DNA of 64,000 bases from Thalassolituus hydrocarboniclasticus. Lineage in GTDB: Bacteria; Pseudomonadota; Gammaproteobacteria; Pseudomonadales; Oceanobacteraceae. The stretch covers positions 3,947,129-4,011,128 of the forward strand of contig NZ_CP054475.1 in the NCBI RefSeq assembly GCF_025345565.1. The letters are read 5' to 3'. The notes below the pieces were generated by a model. It had not been told where the DNA came from, did not search any database, and worked only from the letters and a program-made list of their open reading frames with translations. Both the position numbers and the translations under genes were made by a program. This document shows, one piece after another, positions 51,692 through 61,273 of this stretch (positions within the stretch are counted from its first letter, which is position 1; every line of letters starts with the position of its first letter).

Positions 51692-53326
51692 ATGGAATTT
51701 TCACCACACCAGTCCAGACTCAATCTGTTGATTCTGAGCACCTGCGAACAGCGCCTCGGAGACCTGCAACACTGGCTGGGCCAACATCAGAGGCCGGACG
51801 CTATGCGAACGGAATTCCGGTTCCTGAATCCGCTCTCTGCGTCTGACCTGCCCCCCTCAGGCGACGGCTGGCATGCTGCAGTACTGTTGATAGACACCTT
51901 TACAACTGCCCAGCAACAATGGCTTACCCAACTTCCGCCACACCTGCCCTGCCTGATTATTTCCACCACCAAACACCGCGATCAATTGCCTTCGTCCGGA
52001 CACTGGCTGGCGCTGGATGATTTTAATCGTCAGCGTTTCTTTCAGAGTCTGGGGCCTCTGCAGCAGCAGGTACTCAGAAACATCCCGGCCCCCTTACAAC
52101 ACAATGAGTTTTTTACCCGCCTGCGCCAGCAGCTGAGCCAGACAGACCACGGCTATTATCTGCAGGTGCTGCAATGCCGCTGGTTACGGCATCAGCAGGA
52201 TCGCGACGGCTGGCAGCAACGGGAAGATATCCAGCAGGAATTTGAACGCACCATCAGCCAGCGCGCCCCCGCCGGAGCCATTATCGGCCGCATACTGGAC
52301 GATCAGCTGGTTGTGGTCAGTGATAATTACTACGAACTCCATGCCGACTGGCTGCCGCTGCAGCCGGACGATGACGCCCGTCCCTGGGTGGTGTACCACA
52401 GCTCACCGCTGTCTATCAGCGGCTTCTCTGCCCTGAGCGCAGTGTTACAGGAAGGCGTACAGCAGATTGCCCGCGAACGGCTGGTGCAGGAAGCCCAGTT
52501 CGAATGGCGCCAGCAGGACACCGGTCTGAGCCTGCTGAGCGGTATCCATCTGGCCTTGCAGCGTGATGAGTTTTACCTTGAATACCAGCCCCAGTTCGAC
52601 AGCCGGACCGGTGCTCTGGTCGGGGCTGAAGCGTTAATGCGCTGGCGTCATCCGGCACTGGGCGTTATCCCGCCCACGGTGTTTATCCGCGAGGCCGAAA
52701 ATGCCGGTCTGATTCAGGCACTGGGGCAGTGGGCCTTGCGTGAAACCATCAGCGCCTGGAAGCAACTGCAGGAGTTGCTGGACCAGCCGCTGCGCATGGC
52801 AGTGAATGTCTCCTTTCCGGAAATAGCCGACCCCTTTTATGCGCAACAGGTACTCGGCTTACTCGACCAGCTTGGCATGCCACCGCAGTTTCTCGAGCTG
52901 GAGCTGACCGAAACCGCCATGATACGTGACACCAGCGTATCCTTGCTGAATCTGCGCCAGCTGAAAGCCGCCGGCGTACACATTGTGCTGGATGATTTTG
53001 GCACCGGCTTCTCATCGTTATCTCATTTAAATGACCTGCCACTGACCGGCATTAAACTTGACCGGGCCTTTGTCTCACCGTTGCCCGATCACGGACCACA
53101 GAATCATATTGTTACCACCATGCTGGATCTGGCGAACCGCCTGCAACTGGAAACCACCGCTGAAGGCGTTGAGGACATTGCTTGTCTGGAGGAGATACGC
53201 AGGCTTGGCTGCGACCGTATACAGGGGTATATCTACGCCCGCCCACTGGCGCTGGGCGAACTGATTTCACAGGCGAAAAGTGGTTTCCCGCAGCATTCCG
53301 GCTTTACTCAGGGACGTTTGTTCTGA
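51692..53326 (+). CDS. EAL-domain c-di-GMP phosphodiesterase
   Basis: A 544-residue cytoplasmic protein. The N-terminal half (about 1-280) has no recognised sensor domain, but about 145-250 looks like a degenerate GGDEF-type fold. The EAL domain (about 285-535) has EAL at 313-315 in GAEALMRWRHP, plus MAVNVSFPE, ELELTETAM and VLDDFGTGFSSLSHL, the residues needed for c-di-GMP hydrolysis. It probably counters the GGDEF protein elsewhere in the window. Confidence 0.92.
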   Translation: MEFSPHQSRLNLLILSTCEQRLGDLQHWLGQHQRPDAMRTEFRFLNPLSASDLPPSGDGWHAAVLLIDTFTTAQQQWLTQLPPHLPCLIISTTKHRDQLPSSGHWLALDDFNRQRFFQSLGPLQQQVLRNIPAPLQHNEFFTRLRQQLSQTDHGYYLQVLQCRWLRHQQDRDGWQQREDIQQEFERTISQRAPAGAIIGRILDDQLVVVSDNYYELHADWLPLQPDDDARPWVVYHSSPLSISGFSALSAVLQEGVQQIARERLVQEAQFEWRQQDTGLSLLSGIHLALQRDEFYLEYQPQFDSRTGALVGAEALMRWRHPALGVIPPTVFIREAENAGLIQALGQWALRETISAWKQLQELLDQPLRMAVNVSFPEIADPFYAQQVLGLLDQLGMPPQFLELELTETAMIRDTSVSLLNLRQLKAAGVHIVLDDFGTGFSSLSHLNDLPLTGIKLDRAFVSPLPDHGPQNHIVTTMLDLANRLQLETTAEGVEDIACLEEIRRLGCDRIQGYIYARPLALGELISQAKSGFPQHSGFTQGRLF

Positions 53327-53472
53327 GGCGAAGGTGACGGTTCTGCGGGGCGCTCTTTCGGGCCAAAGAAGGCTTCACCATCAAAAGGGCTTTCCGTGTT
53401 TTCGTGGTAATACACCATAACCGCCACGGCCAGAGCGATGATAATCAGGAAGACAATCAGTTGTTTTACCAT
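53308..53472 (-). CDS. Small single-pass membrane protein
   Basis: A 54-residue frame below usual ORF cut-offs. MVKQLIVFLIIIALAVAVMVYYHENTE forms one helix with a basic start (first part quoted), followed by a proline/charged tail (FFGPKERPAEPSPSPQNKRP). It overlaps the EAL gene's 3-prime end by 19 bases, convergent. The helix and codon pattern support a real gene, though the ribosome site is weak. It would be exposed to the periplasm or cytoplasm by its tail; function unknown. Confidence 0.55.
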   Translation of the reverse strand: MVKQLIVFLIIIALAVAVMVYYHENTESPFDGEAFFGPKERPAEPSPSPQNKRP

Positions 53473-53558
53473 ACCTGCGTGCTTATCCGTGGAGTTTCAT
53501 CAAGTGTGGCAGGTACTGACAACAGTGCAAATAATGCACAAATCTGTAAGCCCCGATA

Positions 53559-55073
53559 TTACCCCTGACGATAACGGTCGAGTGTGCGGTAGCTCAGCGC
53601 TTCCAGAAGATGCACGCGACCGATAGCCGGCTGGGCATCCAGATCAGCAATAGTACGGGCAATATTCAGCAGGCGGTGATAGCCCCGGGCCGACAGCTGC
53701 AGCCGCTCAATCGCCGCCAGCAGCCAGTGCTGATCGTCTTCATTCAGCACGCAGAACTGCTCACGCTGGGTGGGATTCAGTTCGGCATTGGCACAACCCT
53801 GGCGCTGTTGCTGCAGTGCCTGCGCGGCCATCACCCGTTGCTGCACCGCGGCGCTGCTCTCGCCCGGCGGCGCCTGCTGCAGTAAAGCGGTGGGAATTGG
53901 CGGTACCTCAACGTGCAGGTCGATGCGGTCAAGCAGCGGCCCCGAGGTCTGCCCCTGATAACGGCGGATCTGCTCCTGGGTGCAGTGGCAGCGTCCGGAC
54001 GGATCACCAAAATAACCACAGGGACAGGGGTTCATCGCCGCAATCAGCTGAAAACGCGCCGGATAGGTAATGGAGCGGTTGGCACGACTGATAACAATAC
54101 GTCCGCTTTCCAGCGGTTCGCGCAGCACATCCAGCACTTTACGGCTGAATTCCGGCAGCTCATCCAGAAACAGCACTCCGCCATGGGCCAGCGAGATTTC
54201 TCCGGGTTTGGGGGTTGTGCCGCCACCAACCAGCGCCACTCCGGAAGCGGTATGGTGGGGCGCACGAAAAGGCCTTACACGCCACTGCTCCTGCCATTGT
54301 GACGGCTGGCTGCTGATGGAATACACCGACGCCGATACCAGCGCTTCTTCTTCACTCATAGGTGGCAGAATGCCGGGCAGACGGCTGGCCAGCATGGTTT
54401 TGCCGGTGCCCGGCGGGCCGATAAACAGCAGGTTATGCTGCCCGGCGGCGGCGATTTCCAGCGCCCGCCGCGCCTGTGGCTGGCCGCGCACATCGGTTAA
54501 ATCAGCCTGTTGCAGACGCCCCGCGGGGACAGCATTGCCCGCTGTTACAGCTGTCAGACTCTGTTGGCCATGCAGATAAGCGGTCACCTCCAGCAGGCTG
54601 GCGGCGCTGCGGAATTCCCCCTGCGAACACAGTGCCGCTTCGGCGGCGTTGGCAACCGGCAGCACCAGCACATGATCCGCCCGCGCGCATTGCAACGCAC
54701 AGGGCAGTACACCGGGTACCGGCTGTAGTTCTCCGCCCAGACTCAGCTCGCCGATAAATTCATGGCCATCCAGAGCGGTGGCCGGAATCTGGCCGGAAGC
54801 CGCAAGAATGCCCAGCGCGATGGCCAGATCATAACGGCCACCTTCTTTTGGCAGATCGGCAGGAGACAGGTTGATGGTGATGCGCTTGGCCGGGAATTCA
54901 AACTGCGCATTCATCAGCGCGGAACGCACACGGTCTTTGCTTTCTTTAACGGCGGTTTCCGGTAATCCCACCAGACTGAGCGACGGCAGGCCACTGGACA
55001 GGTGCACCTCGACAATGACCGGCGGAGCATCAATACCCAGCTGCGCGCGGGTAAATACGCGGGCTAACGACAT
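53559..55073 (-). CDS. comM: ComM/YifB family Mg-chelatase-like ATPase
   Basis: 504 residues from the ATG at 55073, which has AAGGA upstream and gives the conserved MSLARVFTRAQLGI start; the longer frame (55127) was rejected. Order: N-terminal Lon-protease-like domain (LPSLSLVGLPETAVKESKDRVRSAL, family hallmark, part quoted), Walker A GPPGTGKTM, Walker B GGVLFLDELPEF, and a C-terminal helical domain with four-cysteine knuckle (CPCGYFGDPSGRCHC). In relatives ComM is a hexameric helicase promoting branch migration during natural transformation. Confidence 0.93.
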   Translation of the reverse strand: MSLARVFTRAQLGIDAPPVIVEVHLSSGLPSLSLVGLPETAVKESKDRVRSALMNAQFEFPAKRITINLSPADLPKEGGRYDLAIALGILAASGQIPATALDGHEFIGELSLGGELQPVPGVLPCALQCARADHVLVLPVANAAEAALCSQGEFRSAASLLEVTAYLHGQQSLTAVTAGNAVPAGRLQQADLTDVRGQPQARRALEIAAAGQHNLLFIGPPGTGKTMLASRLPGILPPMSEEEALVSASVYSISSQPSQWQEQWRVRPFRAPHHTASGVALVGGGTTPKPGEISLAHGGVLFLDELPEFSRKVLDVLREPLESGRIVISRANRSITYPARFQLIAAMNPCPCGYFGDPSGRCHCTQEQIRRYQGQTSGPLLDRIDLHVEVPPIPTALLQQAPPGESSAAVQQRVMAAQALQQQRQGCANAELNPTQREQFCVLNEDDQHWLLAAIERLQLSARGYHRLLNIARTIADLDAQPAIGRVHLLEALSYRTLDRYRQG

Positions 55074-55215
55074 AAGCAATCCTTTGCTGTACGGCTGAAA
55101 TCTCAGGGTAATGCAAAGTGCTGTCATTGCCTATGCATCAAAACAGCAACCTCATTGCACACAGACGCTATTTTAGACGTTAGAATGGCCTATCCCATGT
55201 CTGCCGGAATGATTC

Positions 55216-57888
55216 ATGACCACCCGCCTCTCAAGCCCCCGCCTTTCCCTGAGCCTGTTATTGAGCCTTACCCTGAGTGCCTGTGGTGGGGATGGAGGCA
55301 GTCTTATCCCCGGTACTGACGATAATGACCCTTCCGCTCAGAGCCCCGTTTTCTCCCTGTCCGGTCGCCTGAGTATCGCCAGCGGCATTGTTACCGATTC
55401 CGATATCAACGATAAAGCCGCGCCTTTTTTTGCCAGTAACGATGATCCTGCCAAGCCGCAGCAACTGAACAACCGTGGCAGCGTACAGGGTTTCGTTTCC
55501 AGCGTTAAAACCGGTGGCAATCAGGAATATGAGCGTTTCGCAGACAGCGCCGATCAAGACGACTACTTCCGTGCCGCCCTGCAGAAAGGGCAGATATTAC
55601 GTTTACAGGTTGCCGATTTTGACGCAGACAACCCACAACTGAATGATCTGGAGCTGGGGCTGTTCTCTCTCGATAACAACGGCGCCTGGAACCCGGATGG
55701 TCCCGTGCAGATGACTACCAGCTACAACGCCATTGAAGAACTTGTAGTGGCAGAAGATGGCAACTATCTGATTAACGTGACAGCGGTGAGCGGCATATCC
55801 AAATACGTACTGCAGATTCTGCCGGCCAGCAGCACAGCGCCTGCCCACGGTATGGATGATTTTGTGGCTGATGAAATCATTGTTAAAGCCAGAGCCGGCC
55901 ATACGCTCAGCGCCCAGATCCGCAGCGCCAGCTTAACCACTGCGCTCAATCCTGTGGCTCTGAGCACGCTGAGTTCGGACGCAACGGCAACTGATTCAGA
56001 TAAGCCGCAACTGCTCAGCATCAGACGAAACACCGCCCTGCTGAGCAGCGGCAGCACCGATGCTGACCCGCTGCTGACATTCAGCCCAACCCTGTACAAC
56101 AAACGCCAGACCCTGATGGATATCAAACGCCTGCGCCAGCAGGAAGGTATCGAGTATGCCGAACCGAATTACATCCGCCGCAAGGCACAGGCTACGCCCA
56201 ACGACCCGGGTTACCGCTACCAGTGGCACTACCCCGCGATTAACCTGCCACAGGCCTGGAATCTGAGCAAAGGCGACGACGTCATCGTGGCCGTGATTGA
56301 TACCGGGGTTTTTCTGGACCATCCGGATCTGAGTGGTCAGTGGATTGCAGGCTATGATTTTATCGCCAGCAGAGACAGTGCGCGCGATGGTGATGGCCTT
56401 GACGACAATCCCGATGATCCGGGCGACAGCCCGTTACCCGGCGCCAGCTCCTGGCATGGCACCCATGTTGCCGGCACCATTGCCGCGCTAACCAATAACG
56501 CTATTGGTGGTGCCGGTATCGCCCCGAACGCGAAAATAATGCCGCTGCGGGTGCTGGGTAAAAATAACGGCACCTCCTACGACATCATTCAGGCTGTACG
56601 TTATGCCGCACGCCTGAGCAATGACAGCAACACGCTGCCTGCCAAAAAGGCCGATATCATCAACCTCAGCCTCGGCGGCTATAACTCATCGGCTGCAGAA
56701 CAGGCTCTGTACAGCGAACTCCGTGATGCTGGCGTGATCGTTGTTGCCGCCGCCGGTAATGACGCGTCGTCTGTTCCCTTTTTCCCGGCCGCCTACCCGG
56801 AAGTGATTTCCGTCAGCGCCACCAACTATCAGGGCGCGCCGGCCAGCTACTCCAACTTTGGCAGCAGTATCAGCGTTGCCGCTCCCGGTGGTGAACTGAG
56901 TAATGACGATAATCTGGATGGCCAGAAAGATGGGGTGCTCAGCACCGTTGCCGATGACAGCAGTGGCACACGCCAACCCGGCTATAGCCTGTTCGAAGGA
57001 ACATCCATGGCCAGCCCGCATGTCGCCGGGGTTATTGCGCTGATGAAATCCGCCTACCCGTCACTCTCCGCAGCCGATGTCGAGTTGCTTTTACAAAGTT
57101 GCGCTATCACCAGCAAAGCCAATAACTGCAACCGCGATAACCAGCTGGGCTATGGTCAGATTGATGCCTACCGCGCGGTCAGTGAAGCACTCCGGCTGGA
57201 AGGCGGCGGCACCCTGCCGCCACGTCCGGTAACCCTGCAATCTGTTCCGGCTGAGCTGGTGTTCGGCGCCGGTAACAGCCTGGGATTTATCCTGTCGAAC
57301 GCAGGTGATGAGGAAGCTCTGACTCTCAGCGTCAGCGGTAATGCCGACTGGCTGACGATTACCCCGGGCACAACCGACAGCAAGAACTTTGGCAGCTACA
57401 ACGCCAGCATTGACCGTACCGGGCTGAGCGACGGCTACTACAGCGCCACCATTACCGTCAGTGCCGGCAGCTACAGCCTGAGCATTCCGGTCTATATGCA
57501 GAACGGTGCTGTCGATATCAGTAACAGCATGACCCAGCAGTATGTGCTGCTGGAAGATGCCGACTGCATAGCCGCCGGGCGCGATAACGGCGAGTGCACG
57601 CGCAGCATCTACGCCAGAGCGGATGGCCGTTACTACTTTTATGGTATTCCGGCAGGACGCTACGCCCTGCTGGCCGGATCAGATATCGATGCCGACAACC
57701 ACCTGTGTCAGACCGGCGAAACCTGTGGTGTCTATCCGGGTTCTGGCACACCGCAAATCATCGAACTGAATAGCAACCGCAGTGGCATGAATTTTATGGT
57801 CAGCCTGAACAGCAGCCTGAATAGCCAGCGCATACTGAGCCGGCCTCCCACAGAATCTGCCGAAGCTGGCAAAAGCACCGCGCCCTGA
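55216..57888 (+). CDS. S8 serine protease lipoprotein
   Basis: An 890-residue subtilase with lipobox LTLSACG (cysteine near 23). Order: pre-peptidase C-terminal-like beta domain (about 85-200), inhibitor-like propeptide (about 220-320), and catalytic S8 domain (about 335-660) with D362 (AVIDTGV), H414 (HGTHVAG) and S597 (GTSMASPHVAG), then a beta-sandwich and C-terminal beta domains. It is probably anchored to the outer membrane and degrades proteins outside. It is typical of marine gammaproteobacterial exoproteases. It differs from the first S8 protein, which lacks a lipobox. Confidence 0.92.
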   Translation: MTTRLSSPRLSLSLLLSLTLSACGGDGGSLIPGTDDNDPSAQSPVFSLSGRLSIASGIVTDSDINDKAAPFFASNDDPAKPQQLNNRGSVQGFVSSVKTGGNQEYERFADSADQDDYFRAALQKGQILRLQVADFDADNPQLNDLELGLFSLDNNGAWNPDGPVQMTTSYNAIEELVVAEDGNYLINVTAVSGISKYVLQILPASSTAPAHGMDDFVADEIIVKARAGHTLSAQIRSASLTTALNPVALSTLSSDATATDSDKPQLLSIRRNTALLSSGSTDADPLLTFSPTLYNKRQTLMDIKRLRQQEGIEYAEPNYIRRKAQATPNDPGYRYQWHYPAINLPQAWNLSKGDDVIVAVIDTGVFLDHPDLSGQWIAGYDFIASRDSARDGDGLDDNPDDPGDSPLPGASSWHGTHVAGTIAALTNNAIGGAGIAPNAKIMPLRVLGKNNGTSYDIIQAVRYAARLSNDSNTLPAKKADIINLSLGGYNSSAAEQALYSELRDAGVIVVAAAGNDASSVPFFPAAYPEVISVSATNYQGAPASYSNFGSSISVAAPGGELSNDDNLDGQKDGVLSTVADDSSGTRQPGYSLFEGTSMASPHVAGVIALMKSAYPSLSAADVELLLQSCAITSKANNCNRDNQLGYGQIDAYRAVSEALRLEGGGTLPPRPVTLQSVPAELVFGAGNSLGFILSNAGDEEALTLSVSGNADWLTITPGTTDSKNFGSYNASIDRTGLSDGYYSATITVSAGSYSLSIPVYMQNGAVDISNSMTQQYVLLEDADCIAAGRDNGECTRSIYARADGRYYFYGIPAGRYALLAGSDIDADNHLCQTGETCGVYPGSGTPQIIELNSNRSGMNFMVSLNSSLNSQRILSRPPTESAEAGKSTAP

Positions 57889-57903
57889 GCCTGATATCAG
57901 GAG

Positions 57904-57927
57904 AACCGCAGCGGTTCAGCTGCGGTT
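57904..57927 (+). terminator. Possible terminator after the S8 lipoprotein
   Basis: AACCGCAGC, 6 bases, GCTGCGGTT followed by TAG, a 9-bp stem with a poor T tract. Confidence 0.5.
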
Positions 57928-57967
57928 TAGCCGCCGTTCAGCATACTGACGGCTCTGTGCCCGATGG

Positions 57968-58393
57968 ATGTCATGGATGAAACTACCGGATAACCGCCTG
58001 CAGCTTGCCGCGCTGACGCTGGTATTGCTGCTCAGCGGCTGCACCGTGTACCCCAGCAAAGTGCCGTTCGATCAGGGCTATGCCCGCTGCGAACTGGTAT
58101 CACGCCAGCTGGCACTGAACTATGAGTGGCTGGAGGCGAACACACATGCCAACCTGCTACGGGGGCTGGGGGATTGTCAGCAAAGCACCGAAGTGTGCCT
58201 CGCAGCCTATGTGGTGATTGTCGGAGGCTGGACCGCCGGCAGCGCTATCGTCTCCGGCTCTGTTTATCTGGCGGGTAATACCATTCACTGGCTGGAGTAT
58301 CAGGGGCGCTGCGCCGACAGCGGATTACGGCAGCTGATCAAACGCGTACAGCCGCCATTGCAATCTGCGCCCATGCAGATCAGCCGTTACTGA
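57968..58393 (+). CDS. Small cysteine-containing lipoprotein
   Basis: A 141-residue lipoprotein with lipobox LLLSGC (cysteine near 26 from the 57968 start; 57977 is an alternative ATG). The mature part has five further cysteines (RCEL, GDCQ, EVCL, GRCAD pattern) and a glycine-rich hydrophobic patch (VVIVGGWTAGSAIVSGSVYL) that may insert in a membrane. No family is recognised. It is convergent with the SCO1 gene, 7 bases apart. Confidence 0.72.
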   Translation: MSWMKLPDNRLQLAALTLVLLLSGCTVYPSKVPFDQGYARCELVSRQLALNYEWLEANTHANLLRGLGDCQQSTEVCLAAYVVIVGGWTAGSAIVSGSVYLAGNTIHWLEYQGRCADSGLRQLIKRVQPPLQSAPMQISRY

Positions 58394-58400
58394 CGGCAGG

Positions 58401-59024
58401 TTATTGAAGGCGGGCACTAAGCGCCTGCAGCAGCGGCACCAGACGTTGTGGATAATGCGGCGGGGCGATATAGCCACGATAAGCGCCCTGTTTATCCAGA
58501 ATCACCAGATTGGCACTGTGATCCATCAGATAAGCCACACCTTCGCCGCGCTCCACCTTGCCGTACACCGCATTGAGTTCTGCCGCCAGCACGCCCAGAC
58601 CAGCGGCATTACCGGTTAAACCCAGAAAACTCTTATTGAAGTACGCCATATAAGGCTGCAGAGACTGCGGACTGTCGCGTTCAGGATCGACCGACACCAG
58701 CACCACCTGCCATTGTTCGCGGATATCCGCCGGCAGCTGTTTCCAGCTGCGGCTGAGATCGGCGAGGGTGGTCGGGCAGATATCCGGGCAAAAGGTATAA
58801 CCAAAAAACAGCAGCACATTGCGTCCCTGTAATTCACTCAATGCCATCCGCTGCCCATGCTGGTTAATAAAGGTCTGATCGCTCACCGCCAGCGCACGCG
58901 GAAACAGCATCAGGCCATCCTGCTGCAGCAGCTGCGTCTGTTGCCATTGCGGCGCATAAGCAACACCGGCACCGGCCAGCCATGCCGCAAGTAACAGTAA
59001 AAACAGTACAATCGCTTTTTTCAT
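58401..59024 (-). CDS. SCO1/SenC copper chaperone-like protein
   Basis: A 207-residue thioredoxin-fold protein with an N-terminal signal/anchor (about 5-25). The copper site is visible: CPDICP (FGYTFCPDICPTTL) and the later histidine in LMDHSANLV. VDPERDSP is also family-typical. It helps metallate the CuA centre of cytochrome c oxidase or acts as a thiol reductase. It is divergent from the MATE gene. Two cysteines of the CxxxC motif are present, so it is probably active. Confidence 0.9.
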   Translation of the reverse strand: MKKAIVLFLLLLAAWLAGAGVAYAPQWQQTQLLQQDGLMLFPRALAVSDQTFINQHGQRMALSELQGRNVLLFFGYTFCPDICPTTLADLSRSWKQLPADIREQWQVVLVSVDPERDSPQSLQPYMAYFNKSFLGLTGNAAGLGVLAAELNAVYGKVERGEGVAYLMDHSANLVILDKQGAYRGYIAPPHYPQRLVPLLQALSARLQ

Positions 59025-59086
59025 TAGTGCCAGCCCCTATACCCTATAGTGCCCCAAAATCTGAGACGCGGAGTATATCAGCCATA

Positions 59087-60415
59087 ATGACCAGCCACGC
59101 AGCAACAGCCCCTTCTCTGGCTGCGACACAACGCCGCATCTGGATGCTGGCCTGGCCGATAATGCTCAGCAACATTACGGTGCCGCTGCTGGGTCTGGCC
59201 GACAGTGCGGTACTGGCCCACCTGCCTGATCCACAACATCTGGGGGCGGTAGCGATAGGCGCACAACTGTTTACCCTGCTGTTGTGGAGCTTCGGTTTTC
59301 TGCGCATGGGTACCACCGCGGTAACCGCCCGCGCCGCCGGTGCACAGCAGCAGGTACAGATTATTGAGAGCCTGCAACACTCTCTGTGGCTGGTACTGCC
59401 GGTCTGCCTGCTGGTAATGACCGCCGCGTTTATTGCCCTGCCGTGGCTGCTGCCGTTAATGGGCGGCAGCGATAGTGTGCAAAGCGGCGCAGCGGAGTAT
59501 CTCAGTATTCGTCTGCTGTCGGCGCCGGCGGTACTGGCGCAGTATGTACTCACCGGCTGGTTTATCGGTTTGGGTAAAACCCGCATTCCGCTGCTGATTC
59601 TGACACTGGTCAACAGCCTCAATGCCGTACTGGATTATGTGCTGGTATTCCACGCCGGCATGACCAGCGATGGGGTTGCCCTGGGCAGCGTGCTGGCGGA
59701 TTACAGCGGCTTAATCGCGGCGCTGTATTTTGCCCGCCGCCATGGCTTGCAATCACTGGGAATCCGCCCGCCACTGGCAACCCTGCGTCCGCTGCTGCGC
59801 ATCAACCATCATCTGTTTGTGCGCACGCTGTGCCTGCTGCTGGTGTTTGCTTTCTTTACCGCTCAGGGAGCGCGCATGGGCGAACTGACACTGGCCACCA
59901 ACGCCCTGCTGATTACAGCGCTGTTGCTGATATCCAATGCGCTGGATGGTTTTGCCCATGCTGCCGAAAGCCTGACCGGACACAGTCTGGGCCAGGCCGA
60001 CAGCGGACAACTGCGCCAGACGCTGCTGCTCACCGGCCTGAACATGCTGGGACTGGCCGCCGCCCTGACTCTTTTGCTGTGGCTGGCAGGCCCTTATCTG
60101 CTCAGCCTGATGACCAGTCAGCCGGAGTTGCTGCCACAACTGCAGCGCTATCAGCACTACCTGTTCTGGTTGCCTTTAGTGGGGGTAGCCAGTTATTGGC
60201 TGGACGGTGTTTTTATTGGTGCACAAGCGAGCAGTGCTATGCGCAATGCTATGCTGGCTGCAGCTTTGCTGATATTTCTGCCGGTCTGGTGGCTGACCAG
60301 AGAATGGGGAAATGACGGACTGTGGTGGGCGTTCTACGCCTTCCTGCTGGCCCGGGCCTTATTTGCAGTTAACACTTTTCTGACACTGTGGAAGCGTCCA
60401 CAAAATTTTGTCTGA
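59087..60415 (+). CDS. MATE family exporter (DinF-like)
   Basis: 442 residues from the ATG at 59087; the open frame extends upstream through the divergent gene's start without a ribosome site. About twelve membrane helices. IWMLAWPIMLSNITVPLLGLADSAVLAHL is the N-terminal MATE signature with its PLLGLADSAV stretch (part quoted). The second half has NALLITALLLISNALDGFAHAAESLTG, the DinF-type repeat. It exports drugs or metabolites by cation antiport; substrate unknown. Confidence 0.9.
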   Translation: MTSHAATAPSLAATQRRIWMLAWPIMLSNITVPLLGLADSAVLAHLPDPQHLGAVAIGAQLFTLLLWSFGFLRMGTTAVTARAAGAQQQVQIIESLQHSLWLVLPVCLLVMTAAFIALPWLLPLMGGSDSVQSGAAEYLSIRLLSAPAVLAQYVLTGWFIGLGKTRIPLLILTLVNSLNAVLDYVLVFHAGMTSDGVALGSVLADYSGLIAALYFARRHGLQSLGIRPPLATLRPLLRINHHLFVRTLCLLLVFAFFTAQGARMGELTLATNALLITALLLISNALDGFAHAAESLTGHSLGQADSGQLRQTLLLTGLNMLGLAAALTLLLWLAGPYLLSLMTSQPELLPQLQRYQHYLFWLPLVGVASYWLDGVFIGAQASSAMRNAMLAAALLIFLPVWWLTREWGNDGLWWAFYAFLLARALFAVNTFLTLWKRPQNFV

Positions 60416-60625
60416 ATCGACTGGCCAGAGCGTCAAACTTTACTATACTTTCCAATGTCGACAGAAACTAGATTCGTAAACTATTGATTTTAAAAGATTT
60501 TTTAACAAATTAATTTTTAGATCAATTCCGTCTAAGTTGTGCCGTGATTTTCCATTGCGTGTGTAAAACGGAACTTATAGCTTTACCACACGTCAATCAC
60601 GGCAGATTGGAAACGAGGCAAACGC

Positions 60626-61267
60626 ATGACCATGGAAGTTATCCACCAGCAAATCCGCAATGCTATCAGCGATGAAGCCATTACCCTGCAACTGCAAAAT
60701 GCCCTCAGCTCCCGTGCCGACCAGGTAGCCCGCATCGTTGACCTGCCGGAAGGCGAAGCCGCTGAAAAATTACTGGAATTTGTCATCCGTTATATCGAAG
60801 ACGTGCCGCAGATGCTGCTCGATCTGCAGGCCGCCGCGCTGGAAGCTGGCTTAAGCCACTACGTCCAGCCGGTTATCCGCATGGCAACCGAGTTCTTTAT
60901 TACGCCTCCTGCTGCACTCAACCATGAAGCGGGCCTTGCTGCGCTGATGGATAAAGCCTATCTGGCCCACCGTCTGCTGGAAGAAGTGAACGAAACCTAT
61001 ATTCACCGCGTCGGCCAACCACTGATTCCGATGGATATGACACTGTCGAATGTGATTATCCACACCCTGATCGGCGAACCTTTTGCCAACGATCTGGATC
61101 AGCTGGTCGACATTGCCGTGAAACGTCTGTTCGGCCCGCAGATGGCCTATCAGAGCCCGGAGTTCAAAGCCTTTATGAACCGTCAGGAAGCCAGCAATCT
61201 GGTACATATCTGGCGTCAGTGGCCATCCATGTCAAACGAAATGGGATTAACCAGCAACCTGCTGTGA
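60626..61267 (+). CDS. Helical protein of unknown function
   Basis: A 213-residue soluble protein, mostly helical, acidic, with no signal peptide, cysteine or membrane helix. GAGG lies upstream of the ATG. Recognisable stretches are RIVDLPEGEAAEKLLEFVIRYIEDVP and LPHRLLEEVNETYIHRVG-like (pattern only). I do not recognise a family, though its codon use and ribosome site mark a real gene. An AT-rich promoter region of about 200 bases precedes it, and it converges on the LysR gene, 6 bases apart. Confidence 0.75.
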   Translation: MTMEVIHQQIRNAISDEAITLQLQNALSSRADQVARIVDLPEGEAAEKLLEFVIRYIEDVPQMLLDLQAAALEAGLSHYVQPVIRMATEFFITPPAALNHEAGLAALMDKAYLAHRLLEEVNETYIHRVGQPLIPMDMTLSNVIIHTLIGEPFANDLDQLVDIAVKRLFGPQMAYQSPEFKAFMNRQEASNLVHIWRQWPSMSNEMGLTSNLL

Positions 61268-61273
61268 TAGCGC

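Noticed and set aside
51388-51741. 117-codon frame between rep and the EAL gene
   Set aside because: Overlaps the EAL start antisense, lacks a ribosome site and has no recognisable features.
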